In this document: positions 35,251 through 46,456 of the stretch, one piece after another
Position numbering within the stretch: the stretch's first letter is position 1
How the letters are laid out: each line of letters opens with the position of its first letter
Assembly (NCBI GenBank): GCA_024529925.1
Contig: JAFEUB010001048.1
Span: forward strand, 572,001-636,000
DNA length: 64,000 nucleotides
From: Ophthalmolycus amberensis
Taxonomy: Eukaryota > Chordata > Actinopteri > Perciformes > Zoarcidae
Direction of reading: 5' to 3'
Made by a program: the position numbers and the translations under genes
The notes under the pieces: model-generated
Databases searched by the model: none
The model's input: only the letters and a program-made list of their open reading frames with translations
What the model was told of the DNA's origin: nothing

Positions 35251-37061
35251 AATGTGCATTTGCAGACTTCAAAACGAATAAAACACGTGAAATAAAGCAG
35301 TTTCAAGCAGAAACTATAACTTGACATGACTTAAACAGATCAAATTATGTTTTCAGTGTATTCCACGAAAACACCAGAACCAAGAAACCTTTTTAAATCG
35401 TTGTGAATACTTGAGATTCTTTTACAGATTAAAATAGTGTCACCAAATGAACAGAAAGTCATGCTGACAACCGCAAAGTAGTCGAGGTAGGGAAGAATTT
35501 CCATGTGAAAGAAAGCACCTCTGTGATTTTAGGTTCAGACCCAAGTAAAATGGTCCAACTGTGAAAAAGGCTCTTGATGGAAGAGAGCAGTTATTTCTTA
35601 CTGGAGTAGTTTTTCCTTTCAGTTTGGCTTCAACTGGCCGTACGATAACACAGCGATCAATCCGAAACCTTGTTGAGAGGGGCGGCTTCTCACTGTGCTC
35701 CCTAACCGACCCAAAACTTCATCTGGAGAGAGAACGTGATCTGATCCCTATCCCACCCAAACTCAGGAAGCACATTAGGAGTTGAACATGCTGTGAAGTC
35801 TGGGTTGAAGACAAGCTTCACTCCTAAATAAATGAGGGAAATGTCTGCTGCCAATTTTCTTTTGTTGATAAATTGAGGTACATTTGACCTTGTGTTGCAT
35901 GAGAAAGTACAGAAGCAGAAGTACACAGGGATTCGTCATTCCCAGAACAAATGTACGATAGGTTTTACAATACCTTGAATAATACAATCGCTTGGGGGAA
36001 GATCAGTGCTTCGTTGCAGATCGCTCGTGTCATTTCATCTTCCCTCCATACTCTTTATTTAATTCCTCCGCTCAGAGAGAAAGGGAGACAGACGGGAGGC
36101 TTTCGATTCATGCTGCCAGGAGAACCAGGAGGTCTGACTGGGAGCAGATGCAGCAGTTATGAGACAGAGTCATGTTTGAAAAGGGAGGCTTTGAGGATCC
36201 TGGCAAAGCTCCGCGCTGGTGGGAGGGACAGTTGGAAAGGGCCAGAACCTTTCAGAAAGGGTATTCAGGAGTATCAAGTGAGAGAGGAAATCATTAAGAG
36301 GAGGAGAGGAAGAGAGAGACGATGAGAAAAAGGAGAGAGGAAGTCCGGATGAGAAAATGATTTAACCAGCCAACAAACTTCTAAATGAGCACAAGGAGAA
36401 CAAAGCAAGGAAGTCAAACTTCCCCACTGGCCAAATGATTGTAAACTTTTATCACAGCTAAGTGTGGTGAAATGAATTAAATACAAGGGATGAAGAGAAG
36501 GGACAAAACGTCTGTGTCACTACTTCCTCCTTTCAGCCGTGCCCGTGTAGTTTATTCGGCAACGGATATTCGACCAAATGCGATGCAAATTACCAATCAT
36601 TTTTACTAATGTTAAAGGAGGGCACAGAAGCTTTCAGTCACAGAAAAAATGTGTCAACCTGACAGAAATTGCTTGCTCTGTAGCTCAGTGCTAACAGACC
36701 GGTTTCCCTCCGACATCATCAGGAGATGCCTGTGCACGTGGGTGTAGAAAACAAATAAGAAGGGAGATTAACATCACAAGTTGTTTTTTGTGTGCCATAA
36801 ACTGCACAAATGGAAATAATAATGTGTTATCTGGTCAGAACGATGGATGTTAATAAGGTGGTGGATAGTTTTGCTCAGAAACTGGTGAGGAGGAAACACC
36901 TGTTTTTGGGGTAAATCGGGTCACACTGTTGCTACGCGTTCACGGTTGTTAAATGTCAGGCTCTGTCACGAAGCTGTGGTGGCCGGTTTGACGTGTTTCC
37001 TAGTTGTGACTCAATAGCTGACAGAGGTGGCAGACAGATGGCTTTGGATGGAAAATGCATC
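35251..37061. other. Non-coding stretch, nothing recognised
   Basis: No supported gene. The frame at 35951-36325 is a purine-rich stretch (gagagagg words) without a recognisable domain. Confidence 0.45.
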
Positions 37062-37205
37062 ATGATCAATCAATCAAAATCAATCAAAATGTATTTGTAC
37101 AGCACATTTTAAAAAACAACAAAGGTTGTCCAAAGTGCTGCACATACAGTAGATAGGCAGTCATACAATCAAAGACTGGATTAATAACAGTAAGTGACAT
37201 TACAA

Positions 37206-38240
37206 TCAAGACAAATTGACACAAATCACACAAAAGTGCCATGTTAAGATCAAAGGTGATAGGCCAGGGAAAAGTAATGTTTTTAAATGGCTTTTAAACA
37301 TTTGTAAGGTGGATGACAACCTAATATGAAGGGGAAGGTTGTTCCAGAGCTTAGGGGCAGCAACAGAGAAGGACCGGTCGGCCCGGGTTGTCATTTTTGT
37401 TTTCGAAACAACTAAAAGCTGTTGGCCGAGAGATCTTAGTGAGTGAGGTGGGGTATAGGGCTGCAGCAGGTTAGACAGATAGACTGGGCGGTGCCATTTA
37501 AACACTTAAAAACAAATAACAACATTTTAAAATTAGTTCTGTACTCTACAGGTAGCCAATGAAGGGATTTTAAGATCGGTGAATGTGTTCATGCCTGCGT
37601 GTACCAGTTAAAAGTCTCGCTGCAGAGTTCTGCACCAACTGAAGGCGTGATAGAAGTTTTTTGCCGATTCTAGCATACAAAGAATTACAATAGTCCAGTC
37701 TAGAGGTGATAAAAGCAAGAATAACTTTCTCCAGGTCTTTTGAGGATAGAAAGGCTTTGACCTTAGCTAAGAGTCTTAGCTGAAAGAAGCTGACTTTGAC
37801 CACGGACGCAACTTGGAGGTCCAATATTAAAGATGAGTCCAAGATCACACCCAGATTTTTGACATGGAATTTGCAGTGGGTTGCCATGGGGCCAAGACAC
37901 AATGAAGGACTGTCCGGTATAGCAGCTGAAAGCAGAGAGGGATTTAAGATAAGATAGACTTTATTGTCCCGAAGGAAATTTGTCTTGGCTGTTAAAACAA
38001 TACAAATAACATATTGCATACATACATTACATACACAGACTGTCGCCAGTCCACATACCCGCACACACAGTGCCTACAGTACATACAAAAGACTGCCACC
38101 AGCCAACAAATAAATTTCCAACAAATAAATTGGTACAATGCACCAGTAGTGTATTTATTAACATGATCTCTATTTTACCTTCATTGAGGCATAGAAAATT
38201 TAGCGAGAGCCAGCTTTTGACATCAGCCAGGCAGCACATT
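37206..38240 (-). pseudogene. LINE RT C-terminal region, broken
   Basis: Minus-strand pieces in order: DVKSWLSLNFLCLNEGK (about 38240-38170), then FHVKNLGVILDSSL, SFFQLRLLAKVKAFL, SSKDLEKVILAFITSRLDYC and SRLQLVQNSAARLLTGTRRH (37870-37580), then after a frame break PYTPPHSLRSLGQQLLVV and SVAAPKLWNNLPLHIRLS (37450-37300). This is the RT thumb and C-terminal region of a CR1/L2/Rex1-type LINE. Frame breaks near 37,505-37,570 and an insertion at 37,946-38,142 make it a pseudogene. The upstream palm and endonuclease are missing. Confidence 0.8.
37946..38142 (-). mobile_element. Retroelement 3' end nested in the LINE
   Basis: taagataagatagactttat followed by tgtcccgaaggaaatttgtc is the familiar 3' end of a second fish LINE/SINE family, on the minus strand with a GATAA tail. 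It separates the LNEGK and LGVILD parts of the RT above. The right boundary is approximate (38,120-38,160). Confidence 0.65.
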
Positions 38241-38260
38241 AATGAATTTATTGAGGCAGA

Positions 38261-39631
38261 TCCAGATTTGAGGGGAAGGTATATTTATGTATTTATGATG
38301 TGCTATGCTATAAAATAAATAAATACAATACCCCAATCTTAAATTTTTAAGCTTTTGCGTGTCCGGCTAAATGAGACTACAAAACGTCATCACATTGAAT
38401 AGTCCGCCGTTAGCTTAGTGGTGGTGATGTGAAGTGACTGTGGTGTAGTTTGTTTGTAGCCTAACATTAGCGTTTTACTTCTGCCGATTGCGTTCAAGCT
38501 TCGCAAATCATTATATTGGTGTTCATTTGTGAAGGTTGTGCAATGATTCAGAATCAAATGGAAAAAAACGGTTTGCTTTTTTTCAAGGGAACCAGTGTGA
38601 TGCTAACTTCTGGGTTACAAAAAATGCATTGTCCCTGCACCACTCTATTATTGGTTGAAATTGGTTGGTACCACCTTGTGTAAGCACAAGTCATATTTAT
38701 TTTTAAAGGAAGAAACGATTATTACATTTTGATATAGAAAAACAAAGATTTTTTAAAGTTTTTTATTTGTTTTGTTTATATTGTTATAGAGGTGCAGAAT
38801 ATCACCAGGGATGGGATCTAAAAAGGATTAAAAAAGCATTTTTCATCTCATCTTTACTTTACTTGTGTAGCAGGCAAACAGCAGGAATTTCATATGAATG
38901 TATGCCGGAAGTTGGCAGATGTCGCGTGGGATAAAAAAAAAGTGTTGGAAATGCCAAGAGGAGTGGCACAATACATCTTCTTTTTTTTTCTTTTTTTTTT
39001 TACCTTCTTGACAGAAATTGTGCTGGTTTCCAGCAACACACTATTTTGATTGAGAGGAGGGCTTTAGCATGATCTCAACAGTGAGAGGAAATGAGAACTT
39101 GCCAGGTTAGGTTGAGTCATTGATCTACTGGGGATTCCTAGTGTGATTTTAGTGTCTATGCTCATCAACTAAGCGGTAAATCATCCATCTATGCATCTTC
39201 CATAAATCTCTACAATTCTAGACGGGGGCTCAGCTGTGCAAAAGGTAAATCAACAATTCCCGAGTCTGCGATCCGCTTTTTGTTACACTGCAGTGTGAAC
39301 TAATGGCTGTGTGAGTCAGCAGACCTCAGAGCACAGCGCATCTGTTATCCTTTATCCAACCCGTGATGAACTGTGTCACATGTTTGTCCCTTACTGTATC
39401 TTGATATACATTTAATTCACATGTGTGAACTGTGTTATTTGTAGTCCCGTTATGACTTACAGTTAGACGTTTTCACCATTGTAGTGTGACAGTGTCTTAG
39501 AAACCTAAGACTCGTGGGTCCAGTAGGGGTCAAATGGTTGTATTCCTGACAGTGATGTTGCTGACGTCTTTCCAAACTTTAAATGGAGTTTTTCATTTAG
39601 TGTGATCGTTGAGCATTTCTCCAGAGCAGGG

Positions 39632-39668
<37 letters not shown>

Positions 39669-40680
39669 TGTGTGCAAATTGAAACCCCATCAATGGGCTA
39701 ATGGTGCGACTCACCTAACTTTTTTTTTTTACTATGAAAATATAAACTCATAGGATGCTTTAGAAATGTAAAGATGATAAGGCCTTGATGAAAGGTTAGC
39801 CTGTAAAAGCAGGACCTTGATGGCATCACTTACTCTACAGCAACTGCAATGACAGTCGATGGCAACATCATCACCATCATCACTTACTGGAAACAAAGCT
39901 GAGACACAGAAGGGACTTCTGGGTAACATAGCAGATTAATTCACTGAGGGTTGTGGTTATTGAAACAAGCAGTGAGCTCATCATCGCCCTCTAGTGGCCT
40001 TGTCGGTTTTTCAAAATGAATACAGTAAACACACACACATATACGCACAAATAATACAGTGATACAACATGCAGTTTTGTATTGGTAGATAAAAAGTATG
40101 TTAAAACATAAAAAAATTATTGATTTATCCAAACCAATTAATGGGAAGGCAAAAAGACAAATTTAAAGAAACTATGTAAACACTAAACAGCTTACAGAGG
40201 AATATTCTCATATAACTGACAGTGTTTCTAGGCAATTTACAGAAACAAATATGTTAGAAAAGAGGTTATTTCGGCTTTATTAAAGCAATGCTTCGAAGAC
40301 CTTTGTCCTGATATACGCCATGGCTGTAACATTGCTATATTACGTTCATAAATATATCCAAAGTAATTCAGGTTCAGCCCTTTGCTGAAACCCACTTGCT
40401 GACGTTGAAAGATGTGAAAAGGGAAATAAGGTGAGCTAGCTGCATTACACTTTTATTTCGGAAGTTACACTCCTCTTCTGGGTTATACTACAACAACGTT
40501 AAAATCATGCTGTGAAACACTGGGAAACTCCAAATCTGGAAACTTAATTTAGTGTTCATTTGCATGAACATGTGAGTTTTAATGCCCTGACAGAGGAAAC
40601 AGCGACACTGAAGCTTGTGAAAGACATTTCAAACAAAAGCCGTCGGGAGCATGGTCTGTTTTTATAAGAGAATTTAGCTG
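38261..40680. other. Non-coding stretch upstream of the mmp16-like promoter
   Basis: AT-rich DNA with a poly-T tract (about 38979-39001) and a (GT)n run (39634-39673). No coding exon was recognised. Confidence 0.45.
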
Positions 40681-40713
40681 AGGAGTGGGTTGGGGGGGGC
40701 GCTCGTGGCAGCG

Positions 40714-40725
40714 CGCGCATGCGCA
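40714..40725. promoter_or_regulatory. NRF1 motif
   Basis: CGCGCATGCGCA matches the palindromic NRF1 consensus YGCGCAYGCGCR at every position. It is about 400 bp upstream of the mmp16-like ATG in the CpG island, a usual position for this factor. Confidence 0.6.
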
Positions 40726-40758
40726 TTCGGTGGTAAACACTATTGAAAACGGGCAGCT

Positions 40759-40860
40759 ATGCCGCGCGCTGCAGAAAACGTGCTGGACGCGTCCGCTTGG
40801 AACAACGGCCGGTGCACCGGAGGACTGACCCGGGGACTGCAAGACCGGGACAGGCGTTGA
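40759..40860 (+). other. Upstream ORF 1 (33 codons)
   Basis: ATG at 40759 opens a 33-codon frame, MPRAAENVLDASAWNN onwards, ending at TGA 40858-40860, entirely within the inferred 5' leader. It is in the transcript only if transcription starts upstream of 40759. It could lower main-frame translation; this is inference from position only. Confidence 0.4.
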
Positions 40861-41016
40861 CAGCGAGACTTTCCCCGGGGGATAACCTCCTGCCGAAGCC
40901 CGCGGCGGAAAGCAGCGAAGCGAGCGGTCGACGAATCCGCTGCTTCTCCCCCCTTTCCCTCTCCTCTCCTCCTCCTCTGCTCTCGGCGCCGCAAGAGAAA
41001 CAGCGAGACATCGGCA

Positions 41017-41037
41017 ATGTCGCTGCTAAACGTGTAG
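41017..41037 (+). other. Upstream ORF 2 (MSLLNV)
   Basis: A six-codon frame, ATG 41017 to TAG 41035-41037, 84 nt before the main ATG. The context gcaatgt is weak. Re-initiation at the main ATG is plausible given the spacing. Confidence 0.45.
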
Positions 41038-41121
41038 GATTTATCCCCGCTGTCCTTTTGTTTTGTATCGACTGTAAATATAACCGAACAGAAACATTAA
41101 GCGACAGCAGCGGGGTTCACT

Positions 41122-41241
41122 ATGGTTTTATCGGCGGTCCGCAATAGGAGATGTCTCTGCTGTATGTGGACGCTATGCTTGCAGTTGTTGCTGTGGATTT
41201 TATGCGCGGTGAACGGCGAGGAGCAGCCGTTCAGTGTCGAG
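41122..41241 (+). CDS. mmp16: Membrane-type matrix metalloproteinase 16, first coding exon
   Basis: Forty codons: MVLSAVRNRRCLCCMW, a hydrophobic core TLCLQLLLWILCAV, then NGEEQPFSVE. This is a classic signal peptide (basic n-region RNRR, 14-residue core, likely cleavage near VNG-EE). The exon ends in phase 0 at GAG|GTAAGA (donor GT at 41242-41243). A TAA in frame at 41098-41100 makes this ATG the first possible start. LLWILCA and the exon-terminal F-S-V-E match what I recall of MMP16 (MT3-MMP), whose next exon begins the WLQKYGY prodomain. MMP16 is a membrane-anchored, zinc-dependent endopeptidase acting on pericellular matrix. Prodomain, catalytic, hemopexin and anchor exons lie beyond the window. 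It could instead be another MT-MMP; mmp16a versus mmp16b cannot be told. Confidence 0.72.
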
Positions 41242-41243
41242 GT

Positions 41244-43131
41244 AAGAACCGGGACCGTTGTTTGTTGACTCGACAACATTTTTTTCGTGAAGGTGATGTG
41301 CTTTCCTCCTAGAAGCCTGCATTGTTTGAGCTCTTATTTCAAAGAGAATAATGCATTAAGTCTGTGTTGATGTTTCAACAACAGGCTCTTTGTGAGGTGT
41401 CCAGCTGGGTTGTCCTGTTCTCCACTTTTGATTTTTTTTTCTTCTTTTTTTCAAATGGGAATTTTTTTGATATTTCACTTTAAATATGTATCTCAGCTGA
41501 ATAACCCTTAGTTGTTTCCCTATTTGGGCTTGTTCACGTTCTCAAAGTGAGCTAACAGTTCAGCTGAGAAAGCAGTGTCACCATGCAAAATAGTTTGATT
41601 TCATGGTAGTGCAATTAGAGTACAGGCCACAAGATTAGTTTAAAATGAGTCAACTCTAATACTGTTATCTCATTATAAAGGTTGCATACACATGTAATTC
41701 AATATGTAAGTCAAATGACTACAAAAGATCTTCCCAAAGAAGTCAAAGCACATATTCAGAGTGGGCTCATGGCCAAACCTTTGTGTTTTTAGGGTTCCAG
41801 TGACTTGAGACATGAGAATCCTCACTTTAGAGCATCCTGATAGTATCACTAGTGCCATTATTGCCAAAGCAGCACATGCTCCGAGGCTCCGTTCATTAGA
41901 AGGAGATCTTATTAGTTCACAGGCAACAATGTGGGCAGCCAGAGGAGATTCTAACTGAGAGAGAGAGAGAACCATGTCCTTTCATTCTGATCTCATATCC
42001 TGACTTAATGGATTGTTAAAAGCCTTCAGGCCACAAGTGTTACGCCAATAAACGTTAACACTCAACCAGCCTTCAGAAGAGTCAATGTGTCTTTTGTCTT
42101 TCTTTCTCCCCGAGACTCCACAGCACTAACACAAGCTCTTCTTCCCCTGGGTGAAGAGAGTAATTTGGGTTTTTATGAAGGACACATCTGTCTATTTTAC
42201 ATCCCCTTGCTGTCTCTCACACTTGACTGCGCGCACAAACGTGGCGGACACCACGCGGGGACATCCTGGCATGTCCACTGACAGTCGGTCAAGTCCTATA
42301 TTCACATGATTTGCAGGCTTGGCATGCCACGCAGGGAGCAGATTTAGTCCAGATGCTACAGGTTATGTCCGAGCTCACGTGACAGACAGGGGAAGGACGT
42401 TGTTGGAGAGATGTGAAACGGTTTTGTTCTTTGAACTCCGGTTGTTCAATCTGATTCTGGGCTAAGTTTGTTAACCGCTGTCCCAGAAAATAACCCAAAC
42501 ACCCTTTTTCTCTGGGCCAATCGGATGTCAAAACCCATGCTTTTCTCAACTGTCCAGCTTTGTTCTTTGGTGCAAGACACAACGGCGGATAGTGTTGTTT
42601 TCATCGTCATGTTTTGTAATGTATTTCAAGTTCCCAACTTGGCTTCACATTCCCGTCTCCCACGTCCACCGCCTTGACTTGCATGTTATTATCCTCCAGC
42701 CCTCACACCTCGCCCTTTCTTTTCCAAGCTCTTTCTTTGTCATACTTGCACGTGAATGTTCTCTTAACTGCAGTCGAGGCACTTTGATCTTTGCGATTCA
42801 TTGTTGGTACAATTGTTGGTTGTTGGTCAGTCTGTGGCTTTTTAAATGTGTGCTTAGCCCCGTGGGAACAAAGGAAACGTTTCAATGGCAAAAGTAAGAA
42901 TAACAGTCGATACTTATCTGCATGTGTAAAAGTAAAAACATTCTGAGATGAGTTCTGAATGTATGTCGATGGCAACCTCCTGTTATCGCTAACGCAGCAG
43001 TTTCATGTCTGTGATCACTGTTTTTAGCTTCCTGACATGAATTCAAAGCTTCCAAGTTAGTATGAAGTGGGCTTTTGACTGTAATGCGAGCCATTTGTGG
43101 CCCCTAATATAACCACTGTTATTGTCTGGGG
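41244..43131. other. Intron sequence, nothing recognised
   Basis: AT-rich unique-looking DNA up to the first hAT end. Short frames on both strands have no domain. A (GA)n run is at about 41956-41971. Confidence 0.45.
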
Positions 43132-43815
43132 CAGTGATGTTCAACCGCTGTGCCGTGGGAAAATGTCCAATTTGAGTCAAAAAAAATATTATTTAGTTGT
43201 TGCAAATACTTTGCCATTGTTGAGCGTCTGAGCTGCAATATAGTGGCTGGCTAAGTAATCATGCTCTTCCATGCCAGTGGGTGGCAGTAGGTAGCGCAGT
43301 AATGACCTTGTTAATTTAGGACAGTAGAATGAAATGACGCGCGGGAGAGGTTGCGGTGACAAGACGAACAGCGATGGAGAAATATTTGAAAAGAAAAATG
43401 TAGACTCTGAACTTGGCCCTGGACAAAATAACCCAGATGAAAAGCCTAGTAAGGATCAACACATTTAGAGACTTGTCATTCAATTGTCAGTATATATCCG
43501 GCCCTCGGTACAACGGCCCGTCAGAAAATATCATATGTTTATCATAACTGTCCTGCCACACCACAGAGCTCCGGGACGAAAAGTGGCGATGTGAGCTGGC
43601 TTTTTGTGCAACATAACGAAGCATCTCACTGCGCTAAACCTCCAGCTTCAGGGATGGGGACGTATGATCACAGACATGTGTGATGCAGTAAAAGTCTCCA
43701 CCGCTGTGTTCCCGACTGTGCATTTTGCTGATAAACTGGGTGCACTTGGCACGGATTTCACTTGGCGATTTGCCGACTTTGCAGCTCAGAAATTAAAATT
43801 TGAAATGCTCAGCAA

Positions 43816-44827
43816 TAGGGCTGCAACAACGAATTGATTTTATCGATAATAATCGATTATTAAAATAGTTTTCATTATCGATTATCAAATTTCATTATCG
43901 ATTCGTTGTGTCGCGCGATTATTACGCCACTCAATAAATCGCGGAGATATTTGAGAAAAAAAAAAGGAAAAACAGAGCGGAGCAGAGCGCAGGTTGTTGT
44001 GAAGTGGAGCTTCTAATGACGACCAAGACATTGGTCGTCATTAGACTTTTGAACGGAACACTTTACTTCCTGAAAACTGCAGTTTAACAACTGTTACAGT
44101 GAACAGGCCGCGCTCTTGCACCCGACATATACGTTAGGTTTTCACTTATCGTTATCATTGTTGCCGTGAATAAGCACGTATCATGCTACTTCCTGTGTCT
44201 TCACAGTAAAATCACTTCCGTTTTCATGCTCTTCACAATAAAAGTAAACAATTTACAACAGAGGAAAGAGCATCGGACCCGTAATGTTGTTCTGAAACAT
44301 GGCGGAGGCAGAGAAATCAGTACGACCTAAGTCGTCCAAGGTGTGGGAGCATTTCACACTTAATAAATTTAAAAAGTGTGTTCATTGCAAGATATGCAAA
44401 AGCGACATGATATGGCACGGGAGCACCACGGTGATGATTCAGTTTGTGAGTGTAGTGCAGAGAACAAGTTCTGATGTTCAAACAAATCCTGTTAAGTTTT
44501 CTGATTTGTATTTTTCTTTATGTTTTATAAATTATTTATTGTTCTGACAGCTCAGGTCCCTTTAAACAAAAATATACATATTTCTGTGCACATGTGTATG
44601 TTTTTTGTGTTAGTCCATTTGTTTTTTTGTTTTTTAATTATTACTTTAACAGCTCAGGGATGTTCAAGGAGCAACCTGTTTGTGCACTTTCTGAAGATCA
44701 GTTCTGTTTTTGAATAAAGGGTTGGAAATTAATGCTTTTTTTTTTTTTTTTATCCGATTAATCGATTAATCGGAAAAATAATCACCCGATTAATCGATTA
44801 TTAAAATAATCGTTAGTTGCAGCCCTA
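43816..44827 (+). mobile_element. hAT, TAGGGCTGCAAC family, perfect TSD ctcagcaa
   Basis: Ends TAGGGCTGCAACAACGA and inverted TAGGGCTGCAACTAACGA, with sub-terminal ATCGATTAAT words typical of this family. The duplication ctcagcaa is at 43808-43815 and 44828-44835. At 1,012 bp it retains a first coding exon with a BED finger (44299-44547), so it is an internally deleted derivative of an autonomous element. Confidence 0.92.
44299..44547 (+). pseudogene. BED zinc-finger start of a hAT transposase (ZBED1-like)
   Basis: The frame opens MAEAEKSVRPKSSKVWEHF and continues NKFKKCVHCKICKSDMIWHG. W-x2-F followed by C-x2-C is the start of a BED-type finger that binds transposon DNA. The second half (the His pair) is absent: after STTVM the sequence turns unrelated, marking the internal deletion. 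The start ATG is convincing because it sits at the family's usual MAE... opening and 483 bp inside the left terminus. Confidence 0.65.
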
Positions 44828-44960
44828 CTCAGCAAGCCGTTTACAGTTGACGTGGAAAGAGCACCTGTGGAGCTGATATACCTCCAGTGTAATGACACTA
44901 AAGGCAAAGTATGATTCTGAGGGCACTGCACAGTTTCCAAGCTTCACCCCCGAAACGACG

Positions 44961-45206
44961 GTTGGGGGCGACCGTGGCTTACTGTGTAGAGAGGGTTGTC
45001 CGCCAACCGAAAGGTCACCGGTTCGATCCTCGGCTGCACCGTGTCCTGTGTCGAAGTGTCCCTGAGCAAGACACTGTACCCCTAACTGCTCCCTGGGCGC
45101 CTGTCATCGGCAGCCCACTGCTCCCTATATATACAGGGATGGGTCAAATGCAGAGAATAATTTCCCCACTGTGGGACTAATAAAGGAATGTTTCTTCTTC
45201 TTTCTT
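44961..45206 (+). mobile_element. tRNA-derived SINE
   Basis: It begins near ggttgggggcgaccgtggct, with a tRNA-like A-box region (gtggcttactgtgtagag) and a B box GGTTCGATCC (45020-45029), the internal RNA polymerase III promoter. The body includes gagcaagacactgtacccct, a block common in fish SINEs. Its 3' end tttccccactgtgggactaa + taaagga (45161-45187) matches the LINE 3' end at 5799-5825 with one mismatch in 27, followed by a T/C-rich simple tail. It is inserted in the transposase coding sequence (between ...FTPET and LHAAQML). It is a SINE, not a functional tRNA gene. Confidence 0.85.
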
Positions 45207-45334
45207 AACTCCGCCTACATGCTGCTCAAATGCTCTGCATGTTTGGAAGCACATACCTGCGTGAGCAGCTGTTCTCTGTGATAAAGATGAACAAAAACCC
45301 ACACAGGAGTCGTCTCAAAGATGCACACCTTCAC

Positions 45335-46429
45335 GCAGGGTAGGAAATTCACATATTTTTTAGGGGGCAATTTTTGCCCCCACTGACTGAAATCCAGGGG
45401 CATTTTCAAAAAATTGGGGGCATTTTTTGAAACTTGTGAAATAACATTTAACCTTTGTTCAAAATAATACATATACTTATTTAGGCTTACAATATATGAG
45501 CAATTGTCATCAAATGGCAATAATAAGACTATTAGGCAGTAGCCTACAGATTCAAAGTGTTTTCTTAGATTTATTTAACAAAAAACAAACATAAATCAGA
45601 CAATCATATTCAATTTTATTCTTATTTCTTTGTGGTTATTTATTGTTATTATTAAATGTTTTAAACAACTATTAACAATTATTAAGTCAACGATGCCTTG
45701 ATTACATATATATCAGTCATTGTGTGGAATTATTGAGAAAAAATATTTTTGTAGCACCTCAAATATTGTGATATTACCCATTTCTGTCCTGAACTTGTGC
45801 ATAAGTCATTGTGTGGAATTTTTGAGAAAAACATTTTTATCGCACTGTAAAATTTTAAAAAATTTGCCATTTGAAGGTACAAATTCAGTTCAGAGTTTTT
45901 ACTTCGTAAAATATCTTAATTGACTGTCAGTCAGGTATTATTCATTTCCAGCAACCGTCAAATCAAAGAATAAAGACACTTTACGCACAATTTAGGTGTA
46001 TTTTCCCTTTAACTCACGAGATGCAGGTAGCATGTTTTATACTTAACGTGAATATAATTCATTTAATCAAATTGCCATTATGCAATATGTATACTTTGTT
46101 GGCATCTTATTCTGAAAACCGGATGTTCGTCTGAAGAAACCGGATGTTGTCTCACGTTAATCTTTCCGTTAACTTTCAAAGTCCTTTGCTCGCTCCCGAT
46201 CTGCGCCGTTTAAATGCGTTTACCGTGAATTTCAGGATATAGGTGCACTAACATGTAAGTGTCTGCTGAGTTGACCGCAGTCTCGCAGCCTGACACAGGT
46301 CACTATCACAGGTCTGATTAAGAAGCGCTCCATTTTTTTCAGGGGCATTTTTTGCCCCTCTCCTAGTGATATCAGGTGCAAAATTATATTTCTTAGGGGC
46401 AGTTTTGCCCTTGTGTATTTCCGACGCTG
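45335..46429. mobile_element. Non-autonomous hAT, CAGGGTAGGAAAT family
   Basis: Ends CAGGGTAGGAAATTCACA and inverted CAGCGTCGGAAATACACA. The 8-bp flanks ccttcacg (45327-45334) and ccttcact (46430-46437) differ at one base. Runs of gcccc/ggggca occur near both ends. It is 1,095 bp with no transposase and lies within the hAT-C coding part of the outer transposase. Confidence 0.87.
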
Positions 46430-46456
46430 CCTTCACTCCATCTTGAGGGTTTCCAC

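Larger units (their letters stand above)
37062..38260 (-). mobile_element. Decayed LINE (L2/Rex1-like), 3' half
   Basis: Minus-strand non-LTR element. Its 3' end at the left has (AATC)n-type words (atcaatcaatcaaaatcaatc) followed by gtatttgtacagcacattt and ccaaagtgctgcacatac, a common fish LINE end also seen in part at 50953-51030. Upstream is the C-terminal half of RT. It is split by another retroelement tail at about 37946-38142. Confidence 0.8.
40683..41121 (+). promoter_or_regulatory. mmp16: CpG-island promoter and 5' leader of the mmp16-like gene
   Basis: An abrupt CpG- and GC-rich block in an AT-rich neighbourhood, with a G run/GC-box-like ttggggggggcgc (40690-40702) and a perfect NRF1 motif CGCGCATGCGCA (40714-40725). 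No TATA box precedes the exon, as is common for CpG-island promoters. Transcription probably starts just after the NRF1 site, giving a leader of roughly 350-400 nt; this start is inferred. The leader has two upstream ORFs (40759-40860 and 41017-41037). Confidence 0.65.

Noticed and set aside
40743..41147. 134-codon frame across the CpG island
   Set aside because: It starts from a non-ATG codon, overlaps the leader in a different frame from the signal-peptide exon, and has frames as long on the other strand, as GC-rich DNA produces by chance.
45020..45029. tRNA gene suggested by a perfect B box
   Set aside because: The sequence is the head of a SINE: no cloverleaf body or acceptor pairing is visible and it continues into a LINE-like tail.
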